Below, in pieces: positions 38,801-50,664 of a DNA stretch of 64,000 nt. Positions within the stretch are counted from its first letter, which is position 1. Every line of letters begins with the position of its first letter. The notes beneath the pieces are model-generated. The model made no database searches and was not told where the DNA came from. It was given only the letters and a program-made list of their open reading frames with translations. Origin of the DNA: Chloroflexota bacterium (GTDB lineage: Bacteria; Chloroflexota; Limnocylindria; P2-11E); contig JACQAT010000007.1 of assembly GCA_016194865.1 (NCBI GenBank), positions 1 through 64,000 on the forward strand, read 5' to 3'. The translations under genes and the position numbers were made by a program.

Positions 38801-38811
38801 ACGGATCTGTC

Positions 38812-40125
38812 GTGATCGCCGACCTCAACGACAAGATCGTCTCGCTGTCCAAACGGCGCGGCTTCGTCTTCCCCTCGAGCGAGATCTACGGTGGCGCGGG
38901 CTCCACCTGGGACTTCGGCCCTCTTGGAGTCGAACTGAAGAACAATGTCAAACGCGCCTGGTGGCGCGCGATGGTCCAGCTGCGCGAGGACGTCGTCGGC
39001 ATCGACGCGGCCATCCTCATGCACCCGCGCGTGTGGGAAGCGTCGGGGCACGTCGAGAACTTCACCGATCCCCTTGTCGAATGCGCGAATTGCAAGAAGC
39101 GCTACCGGCTGGACGAGCTGAGCGAGGGCGCGGGCGGACCGTGCCCGAATTGCGGGCTGAAGAAGCTCGGCGAGCCGCGGAGGTTCAACCTCATGTTCAA
39201 GACGTTCGTGGGGCCGGTGGAGGATTCGGCGTCGATCGCCTGGCTGCGGCCGGAGACCGCGCAGGGCATCTTCGTGAACTTCGAGAACGTGCAGCAGTCG
39301 ATGCGCAGGCGCCTGCCCTTCGGCATCGCGCAGATCGGCAAGTCGTTCCGCAACGAGATCACGCCGGGCAACTTCATCTTCCGTTCCCGCGAGTTCGAGC
39401 AGATGGAGATGCAGTACTTCTGCCGGCCCGCTGAGGCTCCGCGCCTCTACGACGAGTGGATGGCGACGAGGCGCGAGTGGTTCCGACGGCTCGCGGGTCA
39501 CGACGAGCTCTTCCGCTTCCGCGAGCACGGGGACGACGAGCGCGCCCACTACGCCGCGCGCGCCTTCGACATCGAGTTCCAGTTCCCGTTCGGCTGGAAG
39601 GAGCTCGAGGGCATCCACAACCGCACCGACTTCGACCTCCGGCGGCACAGCGAGTTCTCGGGGAAGGACCTCCGCTACTTCGACGACGCGACCAACGAGC
39701 GGTTCATCCCATACGTCGTGGAGACGGCGGTCGGCGCCGATCGCGCGACCTTCGCCTTCATGTGCGCGGCGTACGACGAGGAGCCCGACAAGGAGGGCAT
39801 CCGCACCGTCCTGCGCCTCCACCGCGACCTCGCGCCGTACAAGGTCGCGGTGCTGCCGCTCTCGAAGAAGCCCGAGCTCTCCGAGCTCGCGCGGCGCGTC
39901 TGGGCCGACCTGCGCCCCGAATTCATGACGACGTACGACGAGACGCAGGCCATCGGGCGCCGCTACCGCCGCCAGGACGAGATCGGCACGCCGCTCTGCG
40001 TGACGGTCGACTTCGATTCGTTGACCGATCAGCAGGTGACGATCCGCGACCGAGACGACATGAGCCAGGTGCGTGTCGGGATCCCCGAGCTGCTCCCGGC
40101 GCTGCGGGAGAAGCTCCGCGCCTGA
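38812..40125 (+). CDS. glyQS: Glycyl-tRNA synthetase (alpha2 type)
   Basis: [38 protein letters not shown]. Confidence 0.97.
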   Translation: MIADLNDKIVSLSKRRGFVFPSSEIYGGAGSTWDFGPLGVELKNNVKRAWWRAMVQLREDVVGIDAAILMHPRVWEASGHVENFTDPLVECANCKKRYRLDELSEGAGGPCPNCGLKKLGEPRRFNLMFKTFVGPVEDSASIAWLRPETAQGIFVNFENVQQSMRRRLPFGIAQIGKSFRNEITPGNFIFRSREFEQMEMQYFCRPAEAPRLYDEWMATRREWFRRLAGHDELFRFREHGDDERAHYAARAFDIEFQFPFGWKELEGIHNRTDFDLRRHSEFSGKDLRYFDDATNERFIPYVVETAVGADRATFAFMCAAYDEEPDKEGIRTVLRLHRDLAPYKVAVLPLSKKPELSELARRVWADLRPEFMTTYDETQAIGRRYRRQDEIGTPLCVTVDFDSLTDQQVTIRDRDDMSQVRVGIPELLPALREKLRA

Positions 40126-40888
40126 CCTCGACGCCATCGCGGACCTCGCGCTCATCGTCCTCCTGTTCAGCGCCGGCGCGCGGACCCCTCTGCTCGCGCT
40201 CCTCTCCCTGAGGCGCCCGCGCAACCTGGTCGCGGTCGTCCTGCCGTATCTCGCGCTGCTCGGCCTCGCGCTGGTCCTGTCGTCATATGCGGATGAACGG
40301 ACCCGCCTCGGGATCCTCGCGCTCGCCGCGAGCCCCGCGGAGCTCGCGGCCCCCGCGTTCGCGGGCGCGCTGGGCGGGCGTATGGAGACGGCCGGCGCGC
40401 TGCTCGCGGGCACGCTGGTCGCCTCACTGATCTCGCTCTTTGCGGTCGGAGGTGGCGGCGCCGCGTTCGCCGGCTATGGGTCGATCCAGAGCGCGGCGAT
40501 CGCGTTCCTCGTCGCCGCGACGATCGCGGGCGCGGCCCCCATGCTCCGCGACCGGATCCTCCCGCTGCTCCATCGCGCGTCGGACGCCGCGCTGCTCGCG
40601 CTCATCGTGGTCGCGATCGTCGGGGCGCTCGGTGCGCTCACGCTGTCGAGCGTCGCCGCGGCCCTCGCCGTGCTCGTCGTCGGCCTCGGGACGGCGTGGC
40701 TCGCCGCCGCGCTCTACCGCCGGGACGTCGTCGCAACCCTCGCGGGCGCCGGAACGCGTGATTTCGCGGTCGCCATCGCGATCGCGGGAGCCGCCTCGTC
40801 GGCCGTGCCGCTCGTGTACGGCGGGCTGCTCGCGGCGACCGCCGCCATCGCCATCGTCGTCCGCCGGCGGCGCCGCCAGCCTGGGTAA
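40073..40888 (+). CDS. Multi-pass membrane protein (start uncertain, probably nearer 40126)
   Basis: Hydrophobic helices; overlap with glyQS suggests a different start. Confidence 0.6.
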   Translation: MSGSPSCSRRCGRSSAPDLDAIADLALIVLLFSAGARTPLLALLSLRRPRNLVAVVLPYLALLGLALVLSSYADERTRLGILALAASPAELAAPAFAGALGGRMETAGALLAGTLVASLISLFAVGGGGAAFAGYGSIQSAAIAFLVAATIAGAAPMLRDRILPLLHRASDAALLALIVVAIVGALGALTLSSVAAALAVLVVGLGTAWLAAALYRRDVVATLAGAGTRDFAVAIAIAGAASSAVPLVYGGLLAATAAIAIVVRRRRRQPG

Positions 40889-40938
40889 ACCTCCCCAGCG
40901 CGCTTGAAGACGCGGGCCGTGCACGGCAGCGTCACCCC

Positions 40939-41574
40939 GTGAGCCTCGCCCTCGTCGCGGTCCTGGTGAGCGGCGCCTTCAGCGGCGTGGTGGCCCGCCA
41001 ATACGCGCGGCGGCACCACCCCTATCAGATCGTCTGGGCGATCGGGCTCGCGATGTTCGCGATCGCCGCGTTCGCCGGGCTGCTGGCGCGAGCGGGCGGC
41101 GCGACGGAGACCGAGTACCGCGTCTTCTACCTCTTCGGCGCGATCCTCAATGTCGCCTGGCTGGCGCTGGGGACGATCTATCTCGTCGCGCCCCGCGCCG
41201 CGCGCGCGAGCCTGGCGGCGGTCATCGTGCTCAGCGCGGTCTCCGCGATCGCGGTCTTCAGCGCGCCCGTGGACCTGAGGGCCGCGACGGATACGGGCAA
41301 GGGCTTCGCGGAGGCGCCGTTCCCGCGGATCCTGGCGGCGGTCGGCAGCGGGGTGGGGTCGATCGTGCTGATCGGCGGAGCGCTGTGGTCCGCGTGGGTC
41401 TTCTTCCGCAAGCGCGACAACCCCCGCCGCGCGCTCGCGAACGTGATCATCGCGGTCGGCGTGATCATCGTCGCCGCCGGCGGGACCGCGGCGTTCACCG
41501 GCGCGTCGGGGATCCTCGAGCTGACGAACCTGATCGGGATCGCGGTGATGTTCGCGGGGTTCCTGCTGGTCTAG
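40939..41574 (+). CDS. Predicted membrane protein
   Basis: ~6 hydrophobic segments; GTG start. Confidence 0.75.
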   Translation: MSLALVAVLVSGAFSGVVARQYARRHHPYQIVWAIGLAMFAIAAFAGLLARAGGATETEYRVFYLFGAILNVAWLALGTIYLVAPRAARASLAAVIVLSAVSAIAVFSAPVDLRAATDTGKGFAEAPFPRILAAVGSGVGSIVLIGGALWSAWVFFRKRDNPRRALANVIIAVGVIIVAAGGTAAFTGASGILELTNLIGIAVMFAGFLLV

Positions 41575-41617
41575 CGTCCGGGGCGCCAACGAGCACCGTC
41601 GGTCGCGAACGCTCACG

Positions 41618-42781
41618 ATGCGTCGGATGAGCGACGAGCGGAGCCGTCCGGATGCGGTGGCACCGACCTCACGCGAGGTGCTGGCCTACTTCTTCCGCCT
41701 GGGCTTCGTGAATATCGGCGGACCGGTCGCGCAGCTCACGATGATGCACGATCACTTCGTCGATCGGGCTCACTGGCTCTCGCGCGAGCGGTTCGTCCGG
41801 ATCATGGGGGTCTGTCACCTCTTGCCGGGGCCGGAGGCGCTCCAGCTCGCGATCTACGTCGGCTACCTCACCCGCGGCGTCGCGGGCGGTCTCTTCGCCG
41901 GCGTCATGTTCATCGCGCCAGGTGCGGTGCTGATCACGGCCCTTGCCGCGCTCTACGCGGCGTACGGCTCGGTGCCGCTGGTCACCGACGCGCTCTACGT
42001 CCTCAAGCCCGCGGTCCTCGGCATCATCGCCGCAGGGCTGCTTCGGATCGGGCGCAGCGCGCTCACGTCGCGTCCGCTCGTCGGGATCGCGGTCGCGGCG
42101 GCGGTCGTCATGGGCGTCGCCGGCGCGGACGTGATCATCGTGATGCTCGGCGCCGGCGCCGTATCTGCGCTGGCACAGCGACGGTGGTCATCGCGCCCGC
42201 CGCTGGGGCTCCTCGCGCTCCCCGCCCTGCCCCTTGCGCTCTCGCTTCCGGGCTGGCTCGATTTCGCGTGGGTATTCCTGCGGACGGGTCTCTTCAGCTT
42301 CGGAGGCGCCTACGGCTCGATCGCGCTGCTCACGCACGGCGCGGTCATCGAGCACGGTTGGCTCACCTCCGGTGCGCTCCTCGACGGCGTCGCGGTCTCG
42401 ATCGCCACGCCAGGCCCGTTCATGCTCTTCGCGACCTGGGCCGGATACCTGATCGCCGGCGTGCCAGGTGCCATCGTCGCGACGGTGTTGGTCTTCCTGC
42501 CTTCTTTCGTCTTCATCCTCGTCGGAGCACGACAGCTCGAAGCCGTGCGCGAACGCCCGTCGGTGCGTCACTTCCTCAGCGGTGTCTCGGCAGCGGTCGT
42601 CGCGGTCATCCTGCTCGTCACCTTGGATCTCGCACCAGCCGCGCTCCCGGATGTCGTGGCCGCTGCGATCGCGCTCGTGACCTTCGCCGCGATCGTCTTC
42701 GTCAAGCGTGATGTCGGGCTTGTCTCGCTCGGCGCGATGGTCAGCGGCGTCGCCTACGCGCTCTGGCGGCTGCTGGCCTAG
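41618..42781 (+). CDS. chrA: Chromate transporter (two-domain)
   Basis: FFRLGFVNIGGPVAQLTMMHDHFV...LLPGPEALQLAIYVGYLTRG; second half FLRTGLFSFGGAYGSIALLTHGAVIEHGWL. Confidence 0.92.
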   Translation: MRRMSDERSRPDAVAPTSREVLAYFFRLGFVNIGGPVAQLTMMHDHFVDRAHWLSRERFVRIMGVCHLLPGPEALQLAIYVGYLTRGVAGGLFAGVMFIAPGAVLITALAALYAAYGSVPLVTDALYVLKPAVLGIIAAGLLRIGRSALTSRPLVGIAVAAAVVMGVAGADVIIVMLGAGAVSALAQRRWSSRPPLGLLALPALPLALSLPGWLDFAWVFLRTGLFSFGGAYGSIALLTHGAVIEHGWLTSGALLDGVAVSIATPGPFMLFATWAGYLIAGVPGAIVATVLVFLPSFVFILVGARQLEAVRERPSVRHFLSGVSAAVVAVILLVTLDLAPAALPDVVAAAIALVTFAAIVFVKRDVGLVSLGAMVSGVAYALWRLLA

Positions 42782-43239
42782 TCCCTCGGCGCTTCGTCGT
42801 CGGTCAGGCGGCCGGCGAAGCGGCGCGCCAACTCGGTGGCGCCGGCGGTCAGCGCGGACAGTCCCATACCCCAGGCCGCATCCTTCAGCCCACGATCGGC
42901 GCTGGGCTGGCTGAGCTCGTCGCGAAGGCGCTCGCGAAGACGCTTGCGCGCGCGGCCCCTCAGCTCGCTCGCGCGTCCGCCGAGCTTCAGCAGCAGCTTG
43001 TCGATCTCGGTCCGCGGGCGCTTCGCGCGCTCCGCGCGGATCCGCGTCACCGCGGCGACGGCCCCGAGGAGGGCGGTCGAGCCGATCGCGCCGAAGACGG
43101 CGACCGGGTTCCGCTGCGCGAGCGTGCGCGGGTCGATGTCGGCCTTCACGCGCTCGATGAGATGCGTGAGGTCGGCGTCGATCTCCCCGCGGAGCCGCGC
43201 TAGCTCGCGCTCCGTCCGAGCAGACGGGACTTCACCCAT
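42778..43239 (-). CDS. DUF3618-like protein
   Basis: RTERELARLRGEIDADLTHLIERVKADIDPRTLAQRNPVAVFG. Confidence 0.75.
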   Translation of the reverse strand: MGEVPSARTERELARLRGEIDADLTHLIERVKADIDPRTLAQRNPVAVFGAIGSTALLGAVAAVTRIRAERAKRPRTEIDKLLLKLGGRASELRGRARKRLRERLRDELSQPSADRGLKDAAWGMGLSALTAGATELARRFAGRLTDDEAPRD

Positions 43240-43619
43240 CGCACCGTCTCCTTCACCGACTCGATCGAGCGCGTCGGGCCGCGCAGCTCGAGCCGCTTGT
43301 ATCCCGTGTACGCGGCCAGTGCCGCGCCGCCCGCGCAGAGCAGCAGGACGACGAGGGCGGCCAGCCAGAGGGGCAGGACGATCGCGATCAGCGCCACGAG
43401 CAGCACGACGAGCGCGATCAGGACCATGAAGGCGAGGCCCGCCGCGATCGCGAACCACTTCACGGCGCGCAGATTCGCCTGGATGATCTCGGCGATCTCC
43501 TGGCGCGGCAGCTCGAGCTGCTTTCGGACGTAGGCGCGCGCGTTGTCGCGCAGCCGGCCGATGAGCGTGCGATATCCGGGCTCTCTATACACGGGCCGCG
43601 ACTGTACCGCCTGCTCCAT
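43200..43619 (-). CDS. Phage-holin-superfamily-like membrane protein (holin family III type)
   Basis: LELPRQEIAEIIQANLRAVKWFAIAAGLAFMVLIALVVLLVALIAIVLP. Confidence 0.75.
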   Translation of the reverse strand: MEQAVQSRPVYREPGYRTLIGRLRDNARAYVRKQLELPRQEIAEIIQANLRAVKWFAIAAGLAFMVLIALVVLLVALIAIVLPLWLAALVVLLLCAGGAALAAYTGYKRLELRGPTRSIESVKETVRWVKSRLLGRSAS

Positions 43620-43694
43620 CCCCCGTCCTGGCGAAGCACGAAACCTGCCACAATCGCGTCGTTCCCCGCGCGTTCAGCCTTGTGGGAGGTCGTC

Positions 43695-46451
43695 ATGCCG
43701 GCACGCCGCTCGACCAAGCCAGCGACCCGTTCACGCAGCGCGAAGACGACGAAATGGGTCTATCGCTTCGTCGGCGGCAAGGCCGAGGGCAACGCGAAGA
43801 TGCGCACGCTGCTCGGTGGCAAGGGCGCGGGCCTCGCGGAGATGACCAACGCGGGGCTCCCCGTGCCTCCCGGCTTCACGATCACCACGGCGGCATGCAA
43901 CGCGTACTTTGCCGCGAAGAAGAAGCTCCCCGCGGGCCTCTGGGAGCAGGTCGAAGCCGCGCTCGCGACGGTCGAGCGCGACACGGGCAAGCGGCTCGGC
44001 GACACGAAGAACCCGCTCCTCGTCTCCGTCCGTTCCGGCGCCGCCATGTCGATGCCCGGGATGATGGACACGGTCCTCAACCTGGGCCTGAACGACGAGA
44101 CGCGGGCCGGCCTCGCCGCGCTCACGAAGAACGACCGCTTCGCCTGGGACGCGTACCGTCGCTTCATCTCGATGTTCGGCCGCATCGTGCTCGACATCGA
44201 CGCCGAGAAGTTCGAGCACGCGCTGGCGGCGCGGAAGGCGCGCGCAGCGGTGCAGAGCGACGCCGACCTGCCGGCGAAGGCGCTCGAGGAGCTCGTGCGC
44301 GAGTACAAGGACATCGTCCAGAAGGCGACCGGCAAGGCGTTCCCGACCGACCCGCGCGCCCAGCTGCGGCTCGCGGTCGAGGCGGTGTTCGAATCGTGGT
44401 TCGGCAAGCGGGCCGTCGACTACCGCAACACCTTCAAGATCCCGCACGACCTCGGCACCGCGGTGAGCGTCGTGTCCATGGTCTTCGGCAGCATGGGCGA
44501 CGACTCGGGCACCGGGGTCGCCTTCACGCGCGATCCGAACACCGGCGAGAGGGTGCTCTACGGGGAGTACCTCACGAACGCGCAGGGCGAGGACGTCGTC
44601 GCGGGCATCAGGACGCCGTCGAAGATCTCGCAGCTCAAGCAGGACATGCCCAAGGCGTACGCGGAGTTCGAGAGGATCGCCAAGCGCCTCGAGGCGCACT
44701 ACCGCGACGCGCAGGACCTCGAGTTCACCATCGAGCGCGGGAAGCTCTACATGCTGCAGACGCGCTCGGCGAAGCGGACCGCGAAGGCCGCGGTGAAGAT
44801 CGCGACCGACATGGTGCGCGAGCGGCTCATCACGAAGGACGAGGCGATCGTGCGCGTGGACCCGCTCCAGGTCGAGCAGCTCCTGCTGCCGCGCTTCGAC
44901 GAGAAGGAGGTCCAGAAGGCGCGCGCCGCGGGCCGCTATCTCGCGAAGGGCCTCAACGCGTCACCTGGAGCGGCGACCGGCCGCGCCGTGTTCGATGCCG
45001 ATCGTGCCGTCGTCCTGAAGGGGCAGAAGCAGCTGGTCGTGCTCGTGCGGCCCGAGACGAGCCCCGACGATTTCCACGGGATGGTCGCGGCGACCGGCAT
45101 CCTCACCGCGCGGGGCGGCTCGACGAGCCACGCCGCCGTGGTCGCTCGTGGCCTCGGCCTGCCCTGCGTCGCGGGCTGCGCCGCGCTCTCGATCGACCTC
45201 GCGAAGCGCGAGATGCTCGTCGGCGACCGCGTCATCAAGGAAGGTGACGCGATCTCGATCGACGGCACCACCGGCGAGGTCTACGCGGGCGCGCTGCCGA
45301 CCGTCCTTCCCGACTACGAGAAGGAGAAGGAGCTCATCGAGATCCTCTCCTGGGCGGATACGAAGCGGAGGCTCGGGGTGTGGGTGAACGCGGATACGCC
45401 GGAGGAGTGCGTGCAGGCGCGGAAGTTTGGCGCCGAGGGTGTGGGTCTCGCGCGGACCGAGCACATGTTCCGGCAGGCCGAGCGCCTCCCGTTCGTGCAG
45501 GACATGATCATGGCCGACACGACGGCGGGCCGCCGCGCCGCGCTCGACAAGCTCTTGCCGTTCCAGCAGGGCGACTTCCGCGAGATGTACAAGGCGATGG
45601 ACGGGCTGCCGGTCGTGATCCGCTTGATCGATCCACCACTGCACGAATTCCTTCGTGAATTCGCCGATGTCGACATCGAGATCGCCGTGGCGGAAGCGCT
45701 CGAGAAGCAGGGGAATTCATCAACGGGCGGCCCCGAGCTCGAGGCGAAGCGCAGGATCTACAAGAGGCTCGAGCAGCTGCACGAGGACAACCCGATGCTC
45801 GGCCTGCGCGGCTGCCGGCTGCTGCTCGTGTACCCCGAGATCCTCGAGATGCAGATCCGCGCGATCCTCGGCGCCGCGGCCGACGTGTCCCCGCAGGGCG
45901 TCAAGGCGAAGCCCGAGATCATGATGCCGCTCGTCGGCACGATGGGGGAGCTGGATCGCCTCCACGACCAGGTCATGTCCGTCGCCGACGCGGTGCAGAA
46001 GGAGCGCGGCACGAAGATCCCGTTCAAGTTCGGCACCATGATCGAGATCCCGCGTGCCTGCATCATCGCCGACCAGATCGCGACGAAGACCGAGTTCTTC
46101 AGCTTCGGCACGAACGACCTCACCCAGACCGTCCTCGGCATCTCGCGCGACGACGCGCAGAAGAGCTTCCTCACGCGGTACGTCGAGGAGAAGATCATCC
46201 CGGCCGACCCGTTCCAGGTCATCGACCGCGACGGCGTCGGCGCGATGATGCGCATGGGCGTCGAGCGCGGTCGCAAGACGAAGCCCGACCTCAAGATCGG
46301 CATCTGCGGCGAGCACGCCGGCGAGCCGAGCTCGGTCGCGCTGTGCCACGAGCTAGGCCTCACCTATGTCTCGCCGTCGACCTATCGCGTGCCGGTGGCG
46401 CGGCTCGCGGCGGCGCAGGCCGCGCTGAACGCGGGAGCGCGCGACCGCTAG
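43695..46451 (+). CDS. ppdK: Pyruvate, phosphate dikinase
   Basis: LLGGKGAGLAEMTNAGLPVPPGFTITT; TARGGSTSHAAVVARGLGLPCVAGC. Confidence 0.98.
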   Translation: MPARRSTKPATRSRSAKTTKWVYRFVGGKAEGNAKMRTLLGGKGAGLAEMTNAGLPVPPGFTITTAACNAYFAAKKKLPAGLWEQVEAALATVERDTGKRLGDTKNPLLVSVRSGAAMSMPGMMDTVLNLGLNDETRAGLAALTKNDRFAWDAYRRFISMFGRIVLDIDAEKFEHALAARKARAAVQSDADLPAKALEELVREYKDIVQKATGKAFPTDPRAQLRLAVEAVFESWFGKRAVDYRNTFKIPHDLGTAVSVVSMVFGSMGDDSGTGVAFTRDPNTGERVLYGEYLTNAQGEDVVAGIRTPSKISQLKQDMPKAYAEFERIAKRLEAHYRDAQDLEFTIERGKLYMLQTRSAKRTAKAAVKIATDMVRERLITKDEAIVRVDPLQVEQLLLPRFDEKEVQKARAAGRYLAKGLNASPGAATGRAVFDADRAVVLKGQKQLVVLVRPETSPDDFHGMVAATGILTARGGSTSHAAVVARGLGLPCVAGCAALSIDLAKREMLVGDRVIKEGDAISIDGTTGEVYAGALPTVLPDYEKEKELIEILSWADTKRRLGVWVNADTPEECVQARKFGAEGVGLARTEHMFRQAERLPFVQDMIMADTTAGRRAALDKLLPFQQGDFREMYKAMDGLPVVIRLIDPPLHEFLREFADVDIEIAVAEALEKQGNSSTGGPELEAKRRIYKRLEQLHEDNPMLGLRGCRLLLVYPEILEMQIRAILGAAADVSPQGVKAKPEIMMPLVGTMGELDRLHDQVMSVADAVQKERGTKIPFKFGTMIEIPRACIIADQIATKTEFFSFGTNDLTQTVLGISRDDAQKSFLTRYVEEKIIPADPFQVIDRDGVGAMMRMGVERGRKTKPDLKIGICGEHAGEPSSVALCHELGLTYVSPSTYRVPVARLAAAQAALNAGARDR

Positions 46452-46476
46452 GGGCTCAGCCCGCGAGCTGCGTTCG

Positions 46477-46755
46477 TTAGGGCTCGATGCACGGCTCGCC
46501 CGCGGATCCGCAGACGGCCACGTCGTGGGTCTCCGGCGAAGAAACGGGCAACCGCGCTGCGACGCCGTATCCGTCGTCGGCCGTCAGATACTGATCTGCC
46601 GAGGGACCGTTCGAGGTCGTGGTCGCGTCGGCGTGCTGGACTCTGGCCCCGTTCGCCACGCCTTTTGGCGTTCCACAAGCGGTGGAGAAGAGCGCCATCC
46701 CAAGCACCGCGATGACGGTCAGCCGCGTCGTCCGAGTGCGGAAGCGATCGTTCAC
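46477..46755 (-). CDS. Small lipoprotein (GTG start)
   Basis: LTVIAVLGMALFSTACGTPKG lipobox. Confidence 0.6.
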   Translation of the reverse strand: MNDRFRTRTTRLTVIAVLGMALFSTACGTPKGVANGARVQHADATTTSNGPSADQYLTADDGYGVAARLPVSSPETHDVAVCGSAGEPCIEP

Positions 46756-46831
46756 GTGACCCTCCTTCTGCGCTGAGGCGACCGTACCGAGGAGGGCGCG
46801 CTCTGACAGCGGGGGAACTACCTGCTCGCGA

Positions 46832-49819
46832 CTACCTGTCTTCCGGGTGCTGCGACCCCGGCATCGTCTCGACGACCCATGCCGCGACCTGCGCTCGGGA
46901 GCGGAAGCCAAGCTTGTTCCGTACCCGCTCGACATGACCTTCGGCCGTCCGCTCGCTGATGAGGAGCTGCTCCGCGATCTCCCGATTCGAGCGGCCACGC
47001 GCCACGAGGATCGCGACCTCGCGCTCGCGGCTCGTGAGCTGCCCACCGGCGGCCGGTCCTGGCGAAGGCGGCCGCTCCTCCGCGGGGAAGGGCAGGCCCC
47101 GCTCGCGGGCCCAGTCGCGAAGCTGGGCGAGGAGCCACGTCGCCTTGGCCCGTCGGAGGTAGGGGACGTCGATCGCGATCTCAGCGGCCGCGGCGTCGCG
47201 GTCGCCCCGTCCGCCGCGCTGTTGGAGCAGCTCCGCGCGGCGTTGGTGGACGAAGACGCCTGGCACGAAGATCCACGGCTGCAGGATCGGCGCGGCAAGA
47301 TGCTCGCTGCATTCGCCGGCCGAGGCGATCGCCAGATCGAGGTCGCCGTCGCGTGCCGCCCGTTCCGCGCGCGCCATCGCGCGCCGGGCGCGGACATGTG
47401 AGATCCGTCCATTGCCCGTCTCAGCGCTGGAGAACGTGATCCAACGGGCCAGCGAGTCGCCGTCCTCGAGGCGTCGAGCCGCAATCAGCGCGCAGATCGC
47501 CGTGTGGCTACGACCACTTAGCGGTGACCCGTCCTCCAATACACCCGCCAGCTTCTCCGCGTGGTCAAGAGCGCTACGCGAGTCTCCCGCGAGGAGGGCG
47601 AACCGGCACGCTGTCACGACGGCGGCGTCCCTCCACTGCAGCATCGGGGCGGCAGCGTCGAACTTCTTCAGCGGCTCGGCCATCAGCGGCAGGCCGCGCT
47701 CCGGACCGTCGCGAGCTGTGACGATCAGAGCAAGGAGCGCTTTTGGATTGGCCGCCCATATCGTGTCATGCGGGATCTCGGCGACCAAGCGGATCGCGGC
47801 GTCCCAGTCGCCCGTGCTGGTCGCGAGCGCGCTCTCGAGGCCGATGAGCTGGGCGGGTCGGTAGCCGTGGCGGCGCGCGTGTGCGATGCGCTCTTCTCGC
47901 AGCGCGCTCGCCTCCGTGGGGGATGAGCCCGCCATCTCCATCGTCGCGGCGAGCTGGACGTAGGCAGCCTGCGCGTCGCTGACGAGTCCGTGCGCGAGCG
48001 CCATCTCGACCCCGGCGCGTCCACAGTCCACGGCGTCCTCGCGACCGCCCGCGGCCTTCGCGGCGCCCAGCCACTCGAGCGCGCTGACCTGGGCTCGCCA
48101 GTTGTCCGTCCGGCGCGCCATAGCGAGCGCCGCTTCGGCCAGCGCGAGCGACTCCCGAGGATCATCCCGATCAGCTGCCCTTCCCGCCAGAGACGCGTAG
48201 AGGCTCGCGAGCGATGCGCTATCGCCGAGCGGCTCCAGCAGCGACCTCGCGCGCTCGATGAGCTCGATCTGTGTGGTGGTGTTGCCGAGGGTCCAGTGGT
48301 ATTGCGCGGCGGCAATCAGCGCCTCCGCGGTCCGTTCAGGGTCGCCAGCGGATCCAGCGAGACGGATCGCTTCGCCGGCCGCGACCACCGCGCGTGGCAC
48401 GTCATTCGACATGAATGCGGCGTGCGCGAGCTGCAGCTGGGCGTCGGTGGAGGGAGGCGCGCTCGGCCTCGCGAGCTCGACGACACGTTCGAAGTGACGG
48501 AGAGCGCCGACGAACGCGAACGCCCGAAGGGCCTCGCGCCCCGCGACATCGTGGTGGTGCGCGGCGCGACTCGTGTCACCCGCGTGGTCGAAGTGATATG
48601 CGAGGTCCTCGTGGCGCCCGGGCGCATCACCGCGAGCTTCGAGAGCGACCGCGACGCGACCGTGCAACGCGCGGCGTTCGCGTTCGAGCATCTGGGCGAG
48701 CACCGCATCGCGCGTCAACGCGTGCGCGAAGGCGAAGCGGTGGTCGCCATCGGGACCCGCCTCGTCGAGGATGAGCTGCGCGGCGGTCAGGGCGCGAAGG
48801 GCCGAGATCAATGTGGGTTCATCGAGCCCTGACACCGACTGCAGAAGGTCGAAGTCGAAACGCTGACCGATCACGGCGGCGACATCGAGCGCACGTCGCT
48901 CGTCGGCGAAGAGGGTATTCGCGCGTCGCTGCAAGGCGAGACGGACCGACGCTGGGATCGCGAGGTCGTTGCTCGATCGCACGGTGTGCCAGGTCCGATC
49001 CTCGTACACCAGATCGCCGCCCTCGGCCAGCGCCCTGAGCACCTCCTCGATGAAGAATGGATTTCCCTCGCATCGCTGATGGACGGCTTCGACCAGGTCG
49101 GCCGGCGCACGATCGAGTCCAAGCGCTCCCTTGATCAACGAAGCGGTCTGCCCGAGATCCAGGCGGCGAAGGTGCATGCGGTGCGCCAGATGGCCACGGT
49201 CCATCTCAGCGAGCGCGCTCTCGACCCGGGCCGCGTCCGGAAGTGCCTCGCCGCGGTACGTGCCGAGGAGCAGGATGCGGTCCTCGCGAAGTCGGCTCGC
49301 GAGGAGTGGCACGAGCTCGAGCGTTGCTTCGTCCGCCCATTGAAGGTCCTCGATTGCCAGGACGAGTGGCGTTCGACGAGCGAGGTCATGGAAGAGCGAC
49401 GCGAAGGACTCGTGGATGCGATATCGCTCGCTCGGTTGTGTCGGGTCCGCCTCAAACTCTGCCCTGCCGAGCTCAGGCAAGAGCCGCATGAGCACGGGCG
49501 CGACGGCGCGGACGGAACGCTCGAGCGCCCCGCTCGGGAGAACTCGGTGTGCCGATCGGAGCATCTGCACCAATGGTCCGAACGGCCGGAGAGCCTCGAC
49601 CTCGACACACTCGCCGATGAGGACACGGTTGTCGGACTCGCGGGCGCGGTCCAGGAGTCGGCGGAGGAGCGCGGTCTTGCCGAGGCCCGCCTCACCCTCC
49701 AGCAGCACCGTGCGCCCACGATCGGCGATGACGCTGTCGAGGTGGGCGATCAGCGCTGCGAGTTCGGGCTCGCGTCCGATCAGCTCGGGACAGCGGACCG
49801 GGGGATCACCGAGCGCCAC
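46832..49819 (-). CDS. LuxR-family transcriptional regulator with AAA/NACHT-like ATPase and TPR region
   Basis: [15 protein letters not shown]...[18 protein letters not shown]-terminal [54 protein letters not shown]. Confidence 0.95.
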   Translation of the reverse strand: MALGDPPVRCPELIGREPELAALIAHLDSVIADRGRTVLLEGEAGLGKTALLRRLLDRARESDNRVLIGECVEVEALRPFGPLVQMLRSAHRVLPSGALERSVRAVAPVLMRLLPELGRAEFEADPTQPSERYRIHESFASLFHDLARRTPLVLAIEDLQWADEATLELVPLLASRLREDRILLLGTYRGEALPDAARVESALAEMDRGHLAHRMHLRRLDLGQTASLIKGALGLDRAPADLVEAVHQRCEGNPFFIEEVLRALAEGGDLVYEDRTWHTVRSSNDLAIPASVRLALQRRANTLFADERRALDVAAVIGQRFDFDLLQSVSGLDEPTLISALRALTAAQLILDEAGPDGDHRFAFAHALTRDAVLAQMLERERRALHGRVAVALEARGDAPGRHEDLAYHFDHAGDTSRAAHHHDVAGREALRAFAFVGALRHFERVVELARPSAPPSTDAQLQLAHAAFMSNDVPRAVVAAGEAIRLAGSAGDPERTAEALIAAAQYHWTLGNTTTQIELIERARSLLEPLGDSASLASLYASLAGRAADRDDPRESLALAEAALAMARRTDNWRAQVSALEWLGAAKAAGGREDAVDCGRAGVEMALAHGLVSDAQAAYVQLAATMEMAGSSPTEASALREERIAHARRHGYRPAQLIGLESALATSTGDWDAAIRLVAEIPHDTIWAANPKALLALIVTARDGPERGLPLMAEPLKKFDAAAPMLQWRDAAVVTACRFALLAGDSRSALDHAEKLAGVLEDGSPLSGRSHTAICALIAARRLEDGDSLARWITFSSAETGNGRISHVRARRAMARAERAARDGDLDLAIASAGECSEHLAAPILQPWIFVPGVFVHQRRAELLQQRGGRGDRDAAAAEIAIDVPYLRRAKATWLLAQLRDWARERGLPFPAEERPPSPGPAAGGQLTSREREVAILVARGRSNREIAEQLLISERTAEGHVERVRNKLGFRSRAQVAAWVVETMPGSQHPEDR

Positions 49820-49849
49820 GTCGGAAGTGTGTCACGGAGGCGACCGGTG

Positions 49850-50626
49850 TCAGGTGGCCCGGCCGAGCTCCTTCCGCCAGAAGTCGAGCGTGCGCTTCCA
49901 CGAGGTGCATGCCTGCTCGTGGCCGGGCGACCCTTCCGTGTCGAGGAATGCCTTGAGGAAGCCGTGCGCGAAGCCCTCGTACTCGTGGAACGCGTGCGGG
50001 ACCTTCGCGGCGGTGAGCTTCGCGTCGAGCTCGCGCACGTTCTCGATGCCGACGCCGGTGTCCTCCGTGCCCCAGTGCCCCAGGAGCGGGCCGTGCATGC
50101 GCTCGGCGATCTCGAGCGGCGCGGGTGGCGCCTTGGGGTTCTCCGGACGGCCCTTCGGGAACCCGTAATAGGACACCGTCGCGATGTCGGTGCGCGTCGC
50201 GGTCAGGTCGAGCGCCAGGGTGCCACCCATGCAGAAGCCGATGACGCCGAGGCGCGCGCCCTTGACCTCGGGGCGCGCGCGCAGCTGGTCCAGCGCGCCC
50301 TCGAGGTCGCGCAGCGTTCGGTTCTGGTCGAGCTTCGGCTGGCGCGCCATCGCGGCCTCACGATCGCCGGCCGGCACCGGGCCCTCACGGAAGAAGTACT
50401 CGACGTCCAGCGCGACATATCCCGCCTGGGCGATGCGCCGAGCGAGATGCTCGTAGAAGTCGCTCCGGCCGAAGACGTCGTTGACGATCAGCACCGCGGG
50501 CGCCGGGGTCCCTTGCGGGAACGCGAGCAGGCCGAGCATGTCCCCGCCGTCGGACGCCTTGATCGTGATCTCCTGCGCTCGCACGTCGGGCAGCGGGGTA
50601 CCGGCGGGGACCTCTGGGTGGCACAT
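49850..50626 (-). CDS. Dienelactone hydrolase family protein
   Basis: AVLIVNDVFGRSDFYEHLARRIAQAGYVALDVEYFFREG; GFCMGGTLALDL. Confidence 0.92.
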   Translation of the reverse strand: MCHPEVPAGTPLPDVRAQEITIKASDGGDMLGLLAFPQGTPAPAVLIVNDVFGRSDFYEHLARRIAQAGYVALDVEYFFREGPVPAGDREAAMARQPKLDQNRTLRDLEGALDQLRARPEVKGARLGVIGFCMGGTLALDLTATRTDIATVSYYGFPKGRPENPKAPPAPLEIAERMHGPLLGHWGTEDTGVGIENVRELDAKLTAAKVPHAFHEYEGFAHGFLKAFLDTEGSPGHEQACTSWKRTLDFWRKELGRAT

Positions 50627-50664
50627 GGGGCCCTCCTTCGTGTGTGGGGCGATAACCTTAGCGC

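Noticed and set aside
43200-43619. Prophage suggested by a holin-like protein
   Set aside because: This holin-superfamily membrane protein type is common in chromosomes; no neighbouring phage genes
46448-46480. GGGCTCAGCCC hairpin after ppdK as another member of the acpS-type repeat family
   Set aside because: Shares only the generic GGGC-NNN-GCCC palindrome; the conserved GAGCGAGGTCGG tail is absent
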